This document shows positions 7,451 to 15,987 of a stretch of 15,987 nt of DNA, piece by piece. How positions within the stretch are numbered: the first letter of the stretch is position 1; every line of letters begins with the position of its first letter. The position numbers and the translations under genes are program-made. The stretch is from an uncultured Methanomassiliicoccales archaeon (GTDB lineage: Archaea > Thermoplasmatota > Thermoplasmata > Methanomassiliicoccales > Methanomethylophilaceae). The stretch spans positions 1-15,987 of the forward strand of contig CAKQHC010000028.1 of assembly GCA_934234005.1 (NCBI GenBank), given 5' to 3'. The notes beneath the pieces are model-generated. The model saw nothing but the letters and a program-made list of their open reading frames with translations. It was not told where the DNA came from and searched no databases.

Positions 7451-10400
7451 TCACTTCAGAGGGTGCAGGAGATCGATTTTCTTCTTGCTCCCGGGATTCT
7501 CTATGTTCTGGAACTTGGCATAATTGACTTTGACTCCGTCGTCCAAATCTATGGATATCTTCTCCGAAGCGTATTTCTCCATCGCAATATCATAAATCTG
7601 AATTTCCTCGATTTTCTTCTGAAGATTGATTTTCTCCGTTCCTTCGAGGGATTTTGACATCTCGACATATCTTGTCAGCATAGGCAGAAGATAATCCTGA
7701 CGCATCGTGGGAATGAGATCGGGAGTGTAACGGTGCATGTAGATGAGTGCCTTGAATCCGTTTTCCTTTCCGGAATCGAACAGCCAGTATATCGGACGTT
7801 TCTGGAACATCTTTACATGATCGTCGTAGAAATTGTTCAGGAAATACTTCCTGATGCCGTCTCTGGCTGTTCCGACATATTTTATTCCCAGATTATCGGC
7901 AATATACTTCAGATTCTCTTCGAGATTTTCTTCTCCGAATGCTGCTTTGATAAATTCCACAAATCTTACAACGATGTCGTCGCCGAAGTATTCGTTGTCG
8001 TTGATTGGAATTATATTATCGGGATCTGCCTTGAACGACGGCCCGGGATCTACCCAGTCTCCGCCTGCGTTTATAAGGCCTTCTTTGTCAAGGGAGTATC
8101 TGCCGAACATACATCCAACAGCATAAGAAATTAAATTAACAACTGCATGGTTGCATGAAGGATTCCGTATTGTAACACTCTTATCGTCAACAAAGGGATT
8201 TATCTCACATTTTAATCCGTATATTTCAATAAAAATTTCATTCAATCTTTCTTCATTTTTTTTCAGCGAAATAAATGCTTCATGATTGTTGTTATTATAC
8301 TTATCAAAGGCAACCTTAATTAATCCATTTTCATTACTTTCAACCAATGGATTTCTCTTAAAATCCCAACTAATTTCGTACGAATCCCACTCACTCCTTG
8401 ATAATTCTATATTTAATTTTACAATTTTATTAATTTCTTCAACAAATATTTCCGACAAAATTATAGGAAAACTGGCAATGTGTCCTACCTCGTAATTCAA
8501 AGTAGGAGATATTGCATTAGCAATTGTCAATGCTACTTTACTATTACAAAATCCATGAATGTAATTACGAATATTCTCATCTGCAAAAATACTGGTTCCA
8601 GCTACGTCGAAAATATGACCATGCGGTTTAAATCTGAATGCTATAGAACCCGAAGATATCTTAGACCAAGTAACTGCAGGTTGAAAATAATATTTAGTAT
8701 TCCTAAGTACTGATTTTAATTTTCCCTTTTCATCCACAAAATGACGAATTTCAAATCCGTCATTCTCCCAATTTACAACAGATTCATTATTTCCGTACCA
8801 CTTGCGATATTCTCCGCCTTTATTATACGGAAACCACTTACAACCGCTTAGAACTGATTCTTCTATGGACTTGCAATCAAACTTAATCTTTTTCAAAGAT
8901 ACTTCATACCAAAATCTCACAAAGCGTGCGTTTTCACCTGTTTGAAGACCTACACGAAGTGATGCAATAGTTTCAAGTGGAACGCCTGTAATAAAAGCAG
9001 AAAGTAACTTGTCACTAACCCAATACGCAATCGGTGCCCCCGGAATTGCATCGAATCTGGATTGCTTTATTTGTGAAAAACGATTGTCGCGCACGGGGAA
9101 TGGATTTACATTTCCATTTGACACGTTGTTTAACGCAACATGATGATATATACCGACATAGTCAGACAGCATAGCATTCTGGATAATAGATACAGCAGTT
9201 CCAAACGCTATGCCCATCACCATATTATCCATATGCATCAATTGAGAAATCGTCTTGTTCTTTAGTATTGTATGACGGAATTTTTCAAATGACGATAAAA
9301 ACATCCAACTTTGCATGGTAACCATAGAATTGTACCCGTTTTTATTTGTCAAATCCAACCCTCTTTCTATAAAACAAGCGAATAGGTCCGATTTCACATC
9401 AGGGTATTCATCCTTAACATACTTTGAAAGCTTAGCTGACATGCCGGAAGATCCCATATACGGCGGATTCGTAATCACCGCGTCATACTTCTTTGAAAGC
9501 ACTTTCGCAACGGCAACGGCTTCCTTCACACGGTCGTCCTTCGCATACAGACTGGAAGAACGCGAACCTATGAACGTATCAATCCTTCCGTAATCCAATC
9601 CGTGTATCTTAATCAGCGAACCGTATGTTTTCGCATCCCTGAACGAAGACAGAATATATTTCATGTCATTGTATGCCAGATTCTTCTCCGCAGGCAGCAT
9701 TCCGTTTCCGTATCCGTCCAAACAAGAATCGTCCAAATCGGACGTTTCAACCATAGTATGGAGATTCGGCTTGGGATTCTTGTTGAATATATTCGAATCG
9801 TAACTGCGTGCCTTCATCATTATTGCAAAATACGCCAACTGATAGGCACGTTCGTCTATGTCCAAACCGAATATGTTGTTCCTGACTATCAGCGAAGCCG
9901 CATCCTGTTTGGAATAACCGTAGCTTTCATAAATCTGTACCAGAACATCGAAAGCATAAACCAGCACGTGTCCGCTGCCCATACACGGGTCGATTACCTT
10001 AATGTCCGTAGGTTCCGTATTCCTTCTTGATACACGCAGTTCTTTCAGTTTCTCTTTGACCTGCGGTTCCTGTTCCGCTTCTTCGAGATAATATTTCCAT
10101 TTGGACTGCAGATTGCCGTCCGGATGTCCTTCAAGCCATACTCTTCCCAGCGAATTCTCCACCATGTATCTGACAATCCAATCCGGAGTGAACAGCTGGG
10201 TAGCCGCGGGTATGCGTTCTTTGGAGATTTTGATGTTCTTCTTCAGATCGGAGAATACCTTGTCCTTCAGCTCCGAATTGTAATATTGGTACATCCACCC
10301 TATAATCTGTACCGCATCTCTGAAATCCTCTTCGGGAACCGTATCCACCAAATCCCTGACCACGCCGTCCGGAACGGTATACGACAGATTAATCAGAAGT

Positions 10401-10957
10401 TTCTCATACTGTTTCGTTTCCGTAAACAGTTCCGGAAGAATTGCGTTCAGAGATCTGCATTCGTAAAGAAACATCTTCGAAAACAGTTCGTCTGTTTTGT
10501 TCCTCTCCCTGAGATCGATTATTTCGTTCTTCTCGTCTTCCGACAGACGGAAAACATCGGCCATACGGATGCACTGGGTAACAATATCCGGTTCGTCTTT
10601 TCCGGCTTCTATCGACGACAGTACGCGGACATGGGTCGGAAGATAATCGTTGACTTCCATATATCTGATTGCGATTAGTCTGTTGAACCAAGTATATGCC
10701 ACTCTCTCTACGACGTTGTCGTAACCTTCCGCGGCGACTGCCTCGATCAGCTTCTTCCTCCATCCTGCTTCTATCGACGTAATCTCGACTCTTAATCCTC
10801 CGGGAAGATTCAGGACAACCGCAGTTCCGTAGGAATCGACCGATTCCGGTTCGTTGCCTTCACCTATACCCAGTCTGGCCATGGACAATTCTACGGATTT
10901 TCTGAGTTTTACTCTGGCGTTGACGGAAAATGCCTCTGCGGCGCTCTTGTCCATCAT
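7451..10957 (-). CDS. pglX: PglX, BREX adenine-specific DNA methyltransferase
   Basis: PglX methylates adenine in a short non-palindromic host motif, so that self DNA is spared. The 1168-residue protein has methyltransferase motif I as DPCMGSGH (323-330) and the catalytic motif NPPY (497-500), in the order of N6-adenine enzymes. The region from about 507 to 947, expected to hold target recognition, is encoded by strongly AT-rich DNA (roughly 8120-9440, with stretches of 15-30% GC). Both ends of the gene are near 47%, which suggests that a recognition module was exchanged. Two ATGs (10957 and 10954) are possible. The GGTGAT that ends brxC abuts the first, so the second may be the real start. 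A run of 8 A lies in the AT-rich part near 8256-8263 and does not break the frame. Confidence 0.96.
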   Translation of the reverse strand: MMDKSAAEAFSVNARVKLRKSVELSMARLGIGEGNEPESVDSYGTAVVLNLPGGLRVEITSIEAGWRKKLIEAVAAEGYDNVVERVAYTWFNRLIAIRYMEVNDYLPTHVRVLSSIEAGKDEPDIVTQCIRMADVFRLSEDEKNEIIDLRERNKTDELFSKMFLYECRSLNAILPELFTETKQYEKLLINLSYTVPDGVVRDLVDTVPEEDFRDAVQIIGWMYQYYNSELKDKVFSDLKKNIKISKERIPAATQLFTPDWIVRYMVENSLGRVWLEGHPDGNLQSKWKYYLEEAEQEPQVKEKLKELRVSRRNTEPTDIKVIDPCMGSGHVLVYAFDVLVQIYESYGYSKQDAASLIVRNNIFGLDIDERAYQLAYFAIMMKARSYDSNIFNKNPKPNLHTMVETSDLDDSCLDGYGNGMLPAEKNLAYNDMKYILSSFRDAKTYGSLIKIHGLDYGRIDTFIGSRSSSLYAKDDRVKEAVAVAKVLSKKYDAVITNPPYMGSSGMSAKLSKYVKDEYPDVKSDLFACFIERGLDLTNKNGYNSMVTMQSWMFLSSFEKFRHTILKNKTISQLMHMDNMVMGIAFGTAVSIIQNAMLSDYVGIYHHVALNNVSNGNVNPFPVRDNRFSQIKQSRFDAIPGAPIAYWVSDKLLSAFITGVPLETIASLRVGLQTGENARFVRFWYEVSLKKIKFDCKSIEESVLSGCKWFPYNKGGEYRKWYGNNESVVNWENDGFEIRHFVDEKGKLKSVLRNTKYYFQPAVTWSKISSGSIAFRFKPHGHIFDVAGTSIFADENIRNYIHGFCNSKVALTIANAISPTLNYEVGHIASFPIILSEIFVEEINKIVKLNIELSRSEWDSYEISWDFKRNPLVESNENGLIKVAFDKYNNNNHEAFISLKKNEERLNEIFIEIYGLKCEINPFVDDKSVTIRNPSCNHAVVNLISYAVGCMFGRYSLDKEGLINAGGDWVDPGPSFKADPDNIIPINDNEYFGDDIVVRFVEFIKAAFGEENLEENLKYIADNLGIKYVGTARDGIRKYFLNNFYDDHVKMFQKRPIYWLFDSGKENGFKALIYMHRYTPDLIPTMRQDYLLPMLTRYVEMSKSLEGTEKINLQKKIEEIQIYDIAMEKYASEKISIDLDDGVKVNYAKFQNIENPGSKKKIDLLHPLK

Positions 10958-10958
10958 A

Positions 10959-13900
10959 TCACCACACGATGTCGAACGGCCCGTTTCCGAGTATGCCCTT
11001 CATCTTTACACTGAGTTCGTCCAGTATCTCTGCGATATCGCCGTCGGATTCTACCCTTCTGTCGCCGGACATAAGCGTCCTGACAGTAACTTTCCTGGGT
11101 TGGGGAACAGGCTTTGCCGCGACCGCAGTATTGTCCGCAGGAATCTCGGATACTTTGTGTTCCTCTGCTTTGCGTGCAATACGGCTCGAAAGACTCTCTA
11201 TCTTCCCAGGAAGGCTCCCTACGCATAATTGCAAATCCACTATCGTTTCGGCACTGTCTATGGCGGAAGAGACGCTTTCGCATGCATCCCTGAATTCCCC
11301 GTACAAATCGGAATCGCCGATGAACCTACTCTCGTTATTGCTTACGATTTTCCGCAGTTCTCCTTTCTTTGATTCTCTGCACTGCTCCGTAGCCGTATCG
11401 ACGGCTTCGTCTACGCTTCTGCACAGACCGTTTAACTTCGGAAGATCTTCTCCGGAATCGAGTATGCTTTTTATCTGTTCCAGACATTCTACGGCATCCT
11501 GGCTCAGATAGGATTTGATTTTACTGCATTTGTTTAAAGTTTCGGTACCGCGGTCAAACAGCCTTCTGCGCGGACTGTCCGGACTGAGGAAATCGTATGT
11601 ATTCTGCAACCTCTCGTTCAATTCTCTGAGGCCGCTCTCGTTATCGTCGATATAATCAAACAGTTCCGGCGAACCGAATGTCGACAGTTTCTCCATATAT
11701 CCTTTCGCATCTGACAGAACATCTTTTCCCGGATATTCCGGATGGTCTCTGTAAATGTCCAGATAGAACTGAATGTCTTTGAGTTTTTCTTTGGCATAGG
11801 TATTGTAACTTTTTACGAGATCATTCTCTCTTACCGTTACGGTCTTGGCAAACAGAATATTGAGAATCTCGCCCGCCTTGTATAGTCTGTCCTGAGAGAT
11901 TGCCTTACGGAGAATAATCTTAACATTGTCGTAATTCTTGGATGTCATCAGACAGGCTTTCGCATCCTTTGTATCGCAGTCCATGCCTTTCAGAGTATTT
12001 CCTTCAAACACCAGATCGATGCGTCCGTAACGGAACATCACCGCCATCATCCATTGTATGTCCTCCAATTCGAATCCGTACGGCTTCTTTCTGAAACGGT
12101 TTACGACATCCCTGACGGTTACAAGCTTATTCATCTTCTTGCATTCTTCCAAATAATCGGACAGATCCGCAAAAGCACGCGGCATGTCTTCCGTCATGGC
12201 ATCGTACGACTCAACGGATTTTCCGCCGAGGAACTGTTCCACCGCAGCTTTGTTCTTCCTGTTCCGTACGTATCCGTATTTACTGTATACGGAAGCAACG
12301 AGAATTTCAAATGCTTCTTTGAAACGTTTCTCGCATGAGATATTATCGGAAATTGCAGATTCTACGCCGTTGATGAAAACACGGGAATTCTTCAAAGCCG
12401 TATTCAACTGCGACTTGGCATAAGACTTCATGTTGTCGATTTCTTTAGTCTTGCCTCCGATAATGTCCGCAACACTGTTTGAAACCTGAATTCCTCTTTT
12501 CTTGCGCAGATAATTCTCTGTACGGAGGTATTCCAAAAACGCATTTTCGATATTCTTTCCGTTTTGAATCTTAAATAATATGCCGTTTTCGGATTTCAAA
12601 GGAAGCATCTGCTCCGTTGTTCTGTCCGTAATCATGATACGAACCGACAATTCGTGGTTTGTATGCTCCACATCCTCGTCTTCGACATATCTGTTGAACG
12701 GACGGTTGACGGAAGAAGCTCCTAAAATGTCGTATGCCTCTTCCGATATGTCTTTGTAAAGCGATCCGATATCCACATTCTCGTTTTTGATTTCCCTGGA
12801 TATCTCCTGTTCTTCGTTCGAGAGAAACATATACGAATCCGCGTTCGACTGAACAAAATTCTCTTTCTCGAGTTTATCCAAAGATACTTTTACCTTGGAT
12901 TTCAGATCTATACGGTTCTTATCAAACGAATCAATCATCAGTGCGGTTATATTGTCAAGATTCTTTTCCAGCTTGTCGTAATACTTCACCAAGAACAAAG
13001 TTCTCAAAACGTCAATGTCAAAACTGTCAAGATTGGTACAGTCCGCCACCCTGTGAAACACCAGATTGGTCGGCGAATCGAGTTCCGGCTGTATGGCATC
13101 ATAGAAAGCGTACAACGGAGTGATAAATTTCAGATTTTTATCGGAATTTGCCTCTACCGTATCCTTGAATATCCTCAGCATCGAACGTGCGGCATTACTG
13201 AGATTCTTTCCGGACGAACTCGTGTCACGCAAAGAAGTAAGCATATCCTGTAACATCGAATATTGGTACGGAATGAACGGGTACGTGTTCTCAAACTCTT
13301 TAGTATTATTATACAGACGTATCTCTGCCTGATTCTTCATGCAAAGCCTGTTCTGAATATCCGCACGTTCGGATTCGTAAAATGCTCCGAGTTCGGTAGA
13401 GGCATCTTTTTTCTTCAGAAGAATTCTTTTCTCGATTACTTCCTTGACATCCGACGATACCGTCTTTATCCTGGTGGTAAAACGTCCCTGAATTTTAGAG
13501 AAGTCGTTGCTACTGACTCCCTGCACAATCGCATCTACGTCTTCCTGGCTCGTAACCGCCACAAATACCTGCCCGTTGCAACGTACGCCCAAATTCTCTA
13601 CGATAGTCTGAAGCTTCAGCATCCTCTGTACGTTTCCGGAAATAAACTGCCCTACCTCGTCCGCCATAAAGACCAAAGTATAGTCTGGGCCTCTCGACTT
13701 ACAGTAATCACTGACAATCTTTGTGAATTCGTCTACGTTTACACGATTGTCCTTAGAGATTCCGTCAACAATCTGTCTCGCTTCGTCGGAAGAGTATGCT
13801 CCGCAGTCGGTCAATGCATTAACAATCTTGGTCTTTACAAACAGAATCTTTGCACGGTCGTTTTCCCATTTCTTGCCGGTGCCGCGCTCATAACTCTGTT

Positions 13901-14455
13901 TGAAAGCATCATAACGGCCGTTCTCAATCAGTACGCGTTCCAATGCCGCAACGGGAGCGTCAAAACATAAACCCAATTTTTCATTGAATACTCCCATGAA
14001 TACCTGGACAAGACTGTCTTCGTCCTGACCCCTTCTGCTTTTGGAATCAATGTCAAAAAGAATCGTGTCGACATTGCGCCTGCCGACTTCCTGCATCAAC
14101 TGCAGAACAGATGGGTTAAGTCCTGGCTTGTTAAGAAAATAATCCACGGCCTTTTTTCCATGGATTTCCTTGTTTTGTAGAAGAAATGAAGATATTTTCA
14201 GAAAATGGGATTTACCGCTGCCAAAGTCGCCTGAGATCCAGATACCGATATGGTCCTTCTCCCCCCCCCCCCTCCGGCGAATCCTTTAATAATAGCCTTG
14301 TAAAGTTTTTCAAAGTTCTTGTCAATATCCTTTGTCACAACATATTCGTCCAATTCCTGGTACAATGCCGAATCTTCCAGATCATTGACCTTGATTACCG
14401 GATTCAGCGGCCTCTTTATATCTTTTACAAAAATGTCCTCTATTCTCGTTTCCAT
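10959..14455 (-). CDS. brxC: BrxC, large P-loop ATPase, frameshifted at a 12-G run
   Basis: BrxC is the large AAA+ ATPase of BREX, usually near 1200 residues. From ATG 14455 (AAGGAG 8 bases upstream) the frame gives a typical BrxC N-terminus, IEDIFVKDIKRPLNPVIKV, and then GFAGGGGG. It next leaves the frame and stops at 14198 after 85 residues. The family sequence resumes in another frame immediately after the G-run, with EKDHIGIWISGDFGSGKSHF; the Walker A GDFGSGKS lies at 14231-14208. It then continues without a break to 10959, with a Walker B-like LVFMADEVGQF near 13660. The run at 14261-14272 has 12 G, and 10 or 13 would give one protein of 1164 or 1165 residues. As written the gene is OFF, unless translation restarts (a GTG at 14147, already past Walker A) or slips on the run. 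The cause is either phase variation or a homopolymer error. brxB ends 1 base upstream and pglX follows 1 base downstream. Confidence 0.93.
14261..14272 (-). repeat. 12-base G homopolymer in brxC, candidate phase-variable tract
   Basis: Twelve consecutive C on the plus strand (G in the coding strand) sit between the conserved N-terminus and the Walker A motif of brxC. In frame they encode a run of glycine, which a flexible linker would tolerate at several lengths. Only lengths equal to 1 modulo 3 (10, 13) join the two halves, so single-base slippage would switch brxC on or off. It is the only mononucleotide run of this length that I saw in the window. Confidence 0.85.
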
Positions 14456-14456
14456 C

Positions 14457-15056
14457 TTATTCGCTCCTTGGAATTAATACCGATGCACGGTAATAGTTCT
14501 CGCTCTGCACCGTTCCGAACAGTTTCAATTCTTCCATGTCATATGTTCCGGGATAGAACAGAATCGTCTTTACGCCGTGTTTCATGCTGTCGTAATTATT
14601 GATTATCTGATGCGAACGTATGAAAGGGTGGCATTTGCCCACACCTATCAGAAATACCACATTTCCTTCAGCAACATTGTCGCACAGATAATTTACGAAA
14701 ATATCATCGCTGTTACCCTGCTGAAGCAATCCGTCCATAGCATACACCAAATCGCCTATATTACCGGAAGACCTACAATCCTCTTCCAGCTGAAAGGCAG
14801 CATCCAAATAATTTTCTCTCTTTAATAGCGGAATCAGAATATCATCGAACAAATCGATAATTTTTATTCCGCAACTTAATCCCGGAAGATTGCCCATTTT
14901 TTTAACGTGTTCTCTGACAATAAGTTCGTCTTCGGGATTGTAATCAAAAATATAACCTCCGTTTCCGTTGTTCAGTGCCCTATTGCCTTTAAAAGGATCG
15001 TTTTTGATTATATCCTCAATCATATTCAGTCTTTCAACCGTTGATAATTCCCTCAT
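14457..15056 (-). CDS. brxB: BrxB, DUF1788-family BREX protein
   Basis: This 199-residue protein is a core component of type 1 BREX, needed for defence. Its molecular role is not firmly known. The family is recognised by the C-terminal half, with VVFLIGVGKCHPFIRSH, TILFYPGTYD and the ending LFGTVQSENYYRASVLIPR, which closely follows DUF1788 proteins. Length matches the usual 190-200 residues. The ATG at 15056 overlaps the brxA stop as ATGA (15053-15056), with GGTGG about 8 bases upstream. The stop lies 1 base before brxC. There is no signal peptide or membrane helix. Confidence 0.93.
   Translation of the reverse strand: MRELSTVERLNMIEDIIKNDPFKGNRALNNGNGGYIFDYNPEDELIVREHVKKMGNLPGLSCGIKIIDLFDDILIPLLKRENYLDAAFQLEEDCRSSGNIGDLVYAMDGLLQQGNSDDIFVNYLCDNVAEGNVVFLIGVGKCHPFIRSHQIINNYDSMKHGVKTILFYPGTYDMEELKLFGTVQSENYYRASVLIPRSE
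14464..14469 (-). promoter_or_regulatory. Ribosome binding site of brxC
   Basis: AAGGAG stands 8 bases before the brxC ATG at 14455, inside the last codons of brxB. It is the clearest Shine-Dalgarno sequence in the window. It confirms the start of the short, frameshifted N-terminal part as the true start of brxC. Confidence 0.65.
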
Positions 15057-15643
15057 ATCGAATCCACCACCGCATTCAAATATTCGCCATAACCCAAATC
15101 AACAAGACTACGTATTAAATCCTTAGATATAAACGGAGATACAATCTTTCTCTCTCCCGCGGATATCGTCAGCAATCCCGCATCCCGCAACGTACGCACA
15201 AACGAACCCGACAAACGTTTGATAGTATCATGTTTCCATTCTGCCACAGTCTCGCTTTCCATAGCCTTCCTCTCGAAGAATACGGTCAGATCATAATCAG
15301 AGACGGGTTTGTATCTCTGGCGACAATAATTATACGTGTCTAGTACGAATTCGCGGAACAAATCGTCATAATTCATTATTATTACCAAATTGGCTATTCT
15401 GATGTCCGCGATTTTCTCAAAAAACAGGCATTCTTTCAATTCATCAGAACATGCGTTGAGTCTATTGTACAGATTTCCGAAAAACTTGTCCCTGCTACTT
15501 TGTTTCTTTGCACTGAACAGATTGTTTTCATTGAAGAATTCATTAATTTCCCTGCGATTCTTTCCATCCAACATCATCTTTGCAATCAATACCGATTCAT
15601 CCAAACAAAACGGTGATGTCGGCATTATCGCCCTGTATTCCAT
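15053..15643 (-). CDS. brxA: BrxA, DUF1819-family BREX protein
   Basis: This is the first gene of the operon. From ATG 15643 it has 196 residues, near the usual 190-200 of BrxA, a small helical DNA-binding protein of type 1 BREX. The opening MEYRAIMPTSPFCLDESVLIA fits the family start, in which a short strand leads into a helix. An in-frame TTG at 15670 would add nine residues (MFIIDWVES) and lies right at the predicted transcript start, so leaderless initiation there is possible but less likely. Later features typical of DUF1819 include the polar helical middle and SGSFVRTLRDAGLLT followed by the C-terminal part with LGYGEYLNAV. Identification rests on position and overall pattern, because the family has no catalytic motif. 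It overlaps brxB by 4 bases. Confidence 0.88.
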   Translation of the reverse strand: MEYRAIMPTSPFCLDESVLIAKMMLDGKNRREINEFFNENNLFSAKKQSSRDKFFGNLYNRLNACSDELKECLFFEKIADIRIANLVIIMNYDDLFREFVLDTYNYCRQRYKPVSDYDLTVFFERKAMESETVAEWKHDTIKRLSGSFVRTLRDAGLLTISAGERKIVSPFISKDLIRSLVDLGYGEYLNAVVDSI

Positions 15644-15697
15644 AGACTCGACCCAATCTATGATGAACAATCGGATTAAAAAACATGTTTGGTCTAG

Positions 15698-15705
15698 ATT
15701 TATAT
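15698..15705 (-). promoter_or_regulatory. Putative TATA box of the BREX operon
   Basis: On the minus strand ATATAAAT lies 27-35 bases before the TTG at 15670, preceded by TTTTCGGGACC. In archaea transcription would start about 22-27 bases downstream, near 15671-15676, giving a leader of about 30 bases before ATG 15643. The upstream BRE element is a poor match, so the call is tentative. It also depends on the host being an archaeon. Confidence 0.5.
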
Positions 15706-15845
15706 GGTCCCGAAAATAGACAATGTTGAATTATATGTTTGCTGTTTCGTGAATATGTCAGTCAGCAGTTAATTACAGATTGTCTGAACATTCTGTCCTT
15801 TAATCACCCTTCTGATATACAGTGCAATTTCAATACATCATCAGA

Positions 15846-15854
15846 TTTAATAAT
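15846..15854 (+). promoter_or_regulatory. Possible TATA box of the divergent edge gene
   Basis: TTTAATAAT is centred about 25 bases before ATG 15875. This spacing would give a leaderless or nearly leaderless transcript, as is common in archaea. Other AT-rich candidates exist in the 15721-15860 region. Confidence 0.3.
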
Positions 15855-15874
15855 TCGAAAAAGAATTGAGTTTC

Positions 15875-15987
15875 ATGAAGTTGGTGGACACCGGGGGATT
15901 GTCGTTCAGCAGTATAATGTCGGAAGATTACTACTATGTTGACAAATCTCTTCTGATTAAGGACATCCTTGATTCCAATCCGCATGG
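15875..15987 (+). CDS. Partial AAA-ATPase-like protein, N-terminus only
   Basis: The last 113 bases open a plus-strand gene that runs off the window. The 37 visible codons include SFSSIMSEDYYYVDKSLLIKD, close to the start of the AAA-ATPase-like (PF09820-type) family, where a helix is followed by YYVDKT and a helix leading to the P-loop. Full members usually have 500-600 residues and end in a PD-(D/E)XK nuclease-like domain. Their role is unclear; they are abundant, often mobile or duplicated, in gut archaea and Bacteroidetes. An in-frame stop at 15851 limits the start to ATG 15875 or TTG 15866. The gene diverges from brxA across a 204-base spacer. Confidence 0.7.
   Translation, partial: MKLVDTGGLSFSSIMSEDYYYVDKSLLIKDILDSNPH

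Noticed and set aside
13263..13970. Open frame of 235 codons on the plus strand
   Set aside because: It lies entirely antisense to the conserved BrxC ATPase region, has no family resemblance, and is a by-product of the codon usage of brxC.
10959..14147. BrxC as a naturally separate, shorter protein starting at GTG 14147
   Set aside because: The Walker A motif and family-conserved residues lie upstream of 14147, in the same frame as far as the G-run, so the true gene continues to ATG 14455.
15739..15942. 67-codon plus-strand frame near the right edge
   Set aside because: It overlaps the start of the AAA-ATPase-like gene in another frame, and the latter has a clear family match.

Overview
The window holds a complete type 1 BREX phage-defence operon on the minus strand. 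In transcription order it is brxA, brxB, brxC, pglX, pglZ, brxL, from about 15643 down to 2882. Past a roughly 0.7 kb spacer on the same strand lies a two-gene rloA/rloB-type cassette, an SMC/ABC-like ATPase plus an RloB-family protein, from 2188 to 366. At the right edge the first 37 codons of a divergent plus-strand gene are visible. They resemble the AAA-ATPase-like/PD-(D/E)XK family that is numerous in gut Thermoplasmata and some gut bacteria. No rRNA, tRNA, CRISPR array or intact transposase was seen.

The organism is most likely an archaeon, possibly of the Methanomassiliicoccales/Methanomethylophilaceae. The signs are a TATA-like box about 28 bases upstream of the first BREX codon, GGTGA-type ribosome binding sites (rloA, pglX), and the edge gene family. 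This is inference; a gut bacterium is not excluded. The rloAB part is about 55% GC and most BREX genes are in the 40s. The central part of pglX falls to 15-30% in several stretches. The island is therefore a mosaic.

The BREX genes overlap by 4 bases or are 1-4 bases apart, so they form one translationally coupled operon. By family knowledge PglX marks host DNA, while BrxA, BrxB, BrxC and PglZ form or support the modification/exclusion complex and BrxL acts as the phage-restricting AAA+ ring. Three features depart from the textbook system. (1) brxC is broken by a run of 12 G (coding strand) just before its Walker A motif. A run of 10 or 13 restores the frame, which fits a phase-variable ON/OFF switch or a homopolymer sequencing error. 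(2) brxL carries an N-terminal Swt1-type HEPN domain with an intact R-x4-H motif and ends where the usual C-terminal Lon-like domain would begin. (3) The first 77 bases of the window repeat an internal piece of brxL exactly, in the same orientation, so rloAB lies between two brxL segments.

Layout: 1-83 brxL-like fragment; 84-365 no gene; 366-2188 rloB and rloA; 2189-2881 non-coding, with an 18-base perfect palindrome; 2882-15643 BREX operon; 15671-15874 divergent promoter region; 15875 to the end, partial gene.
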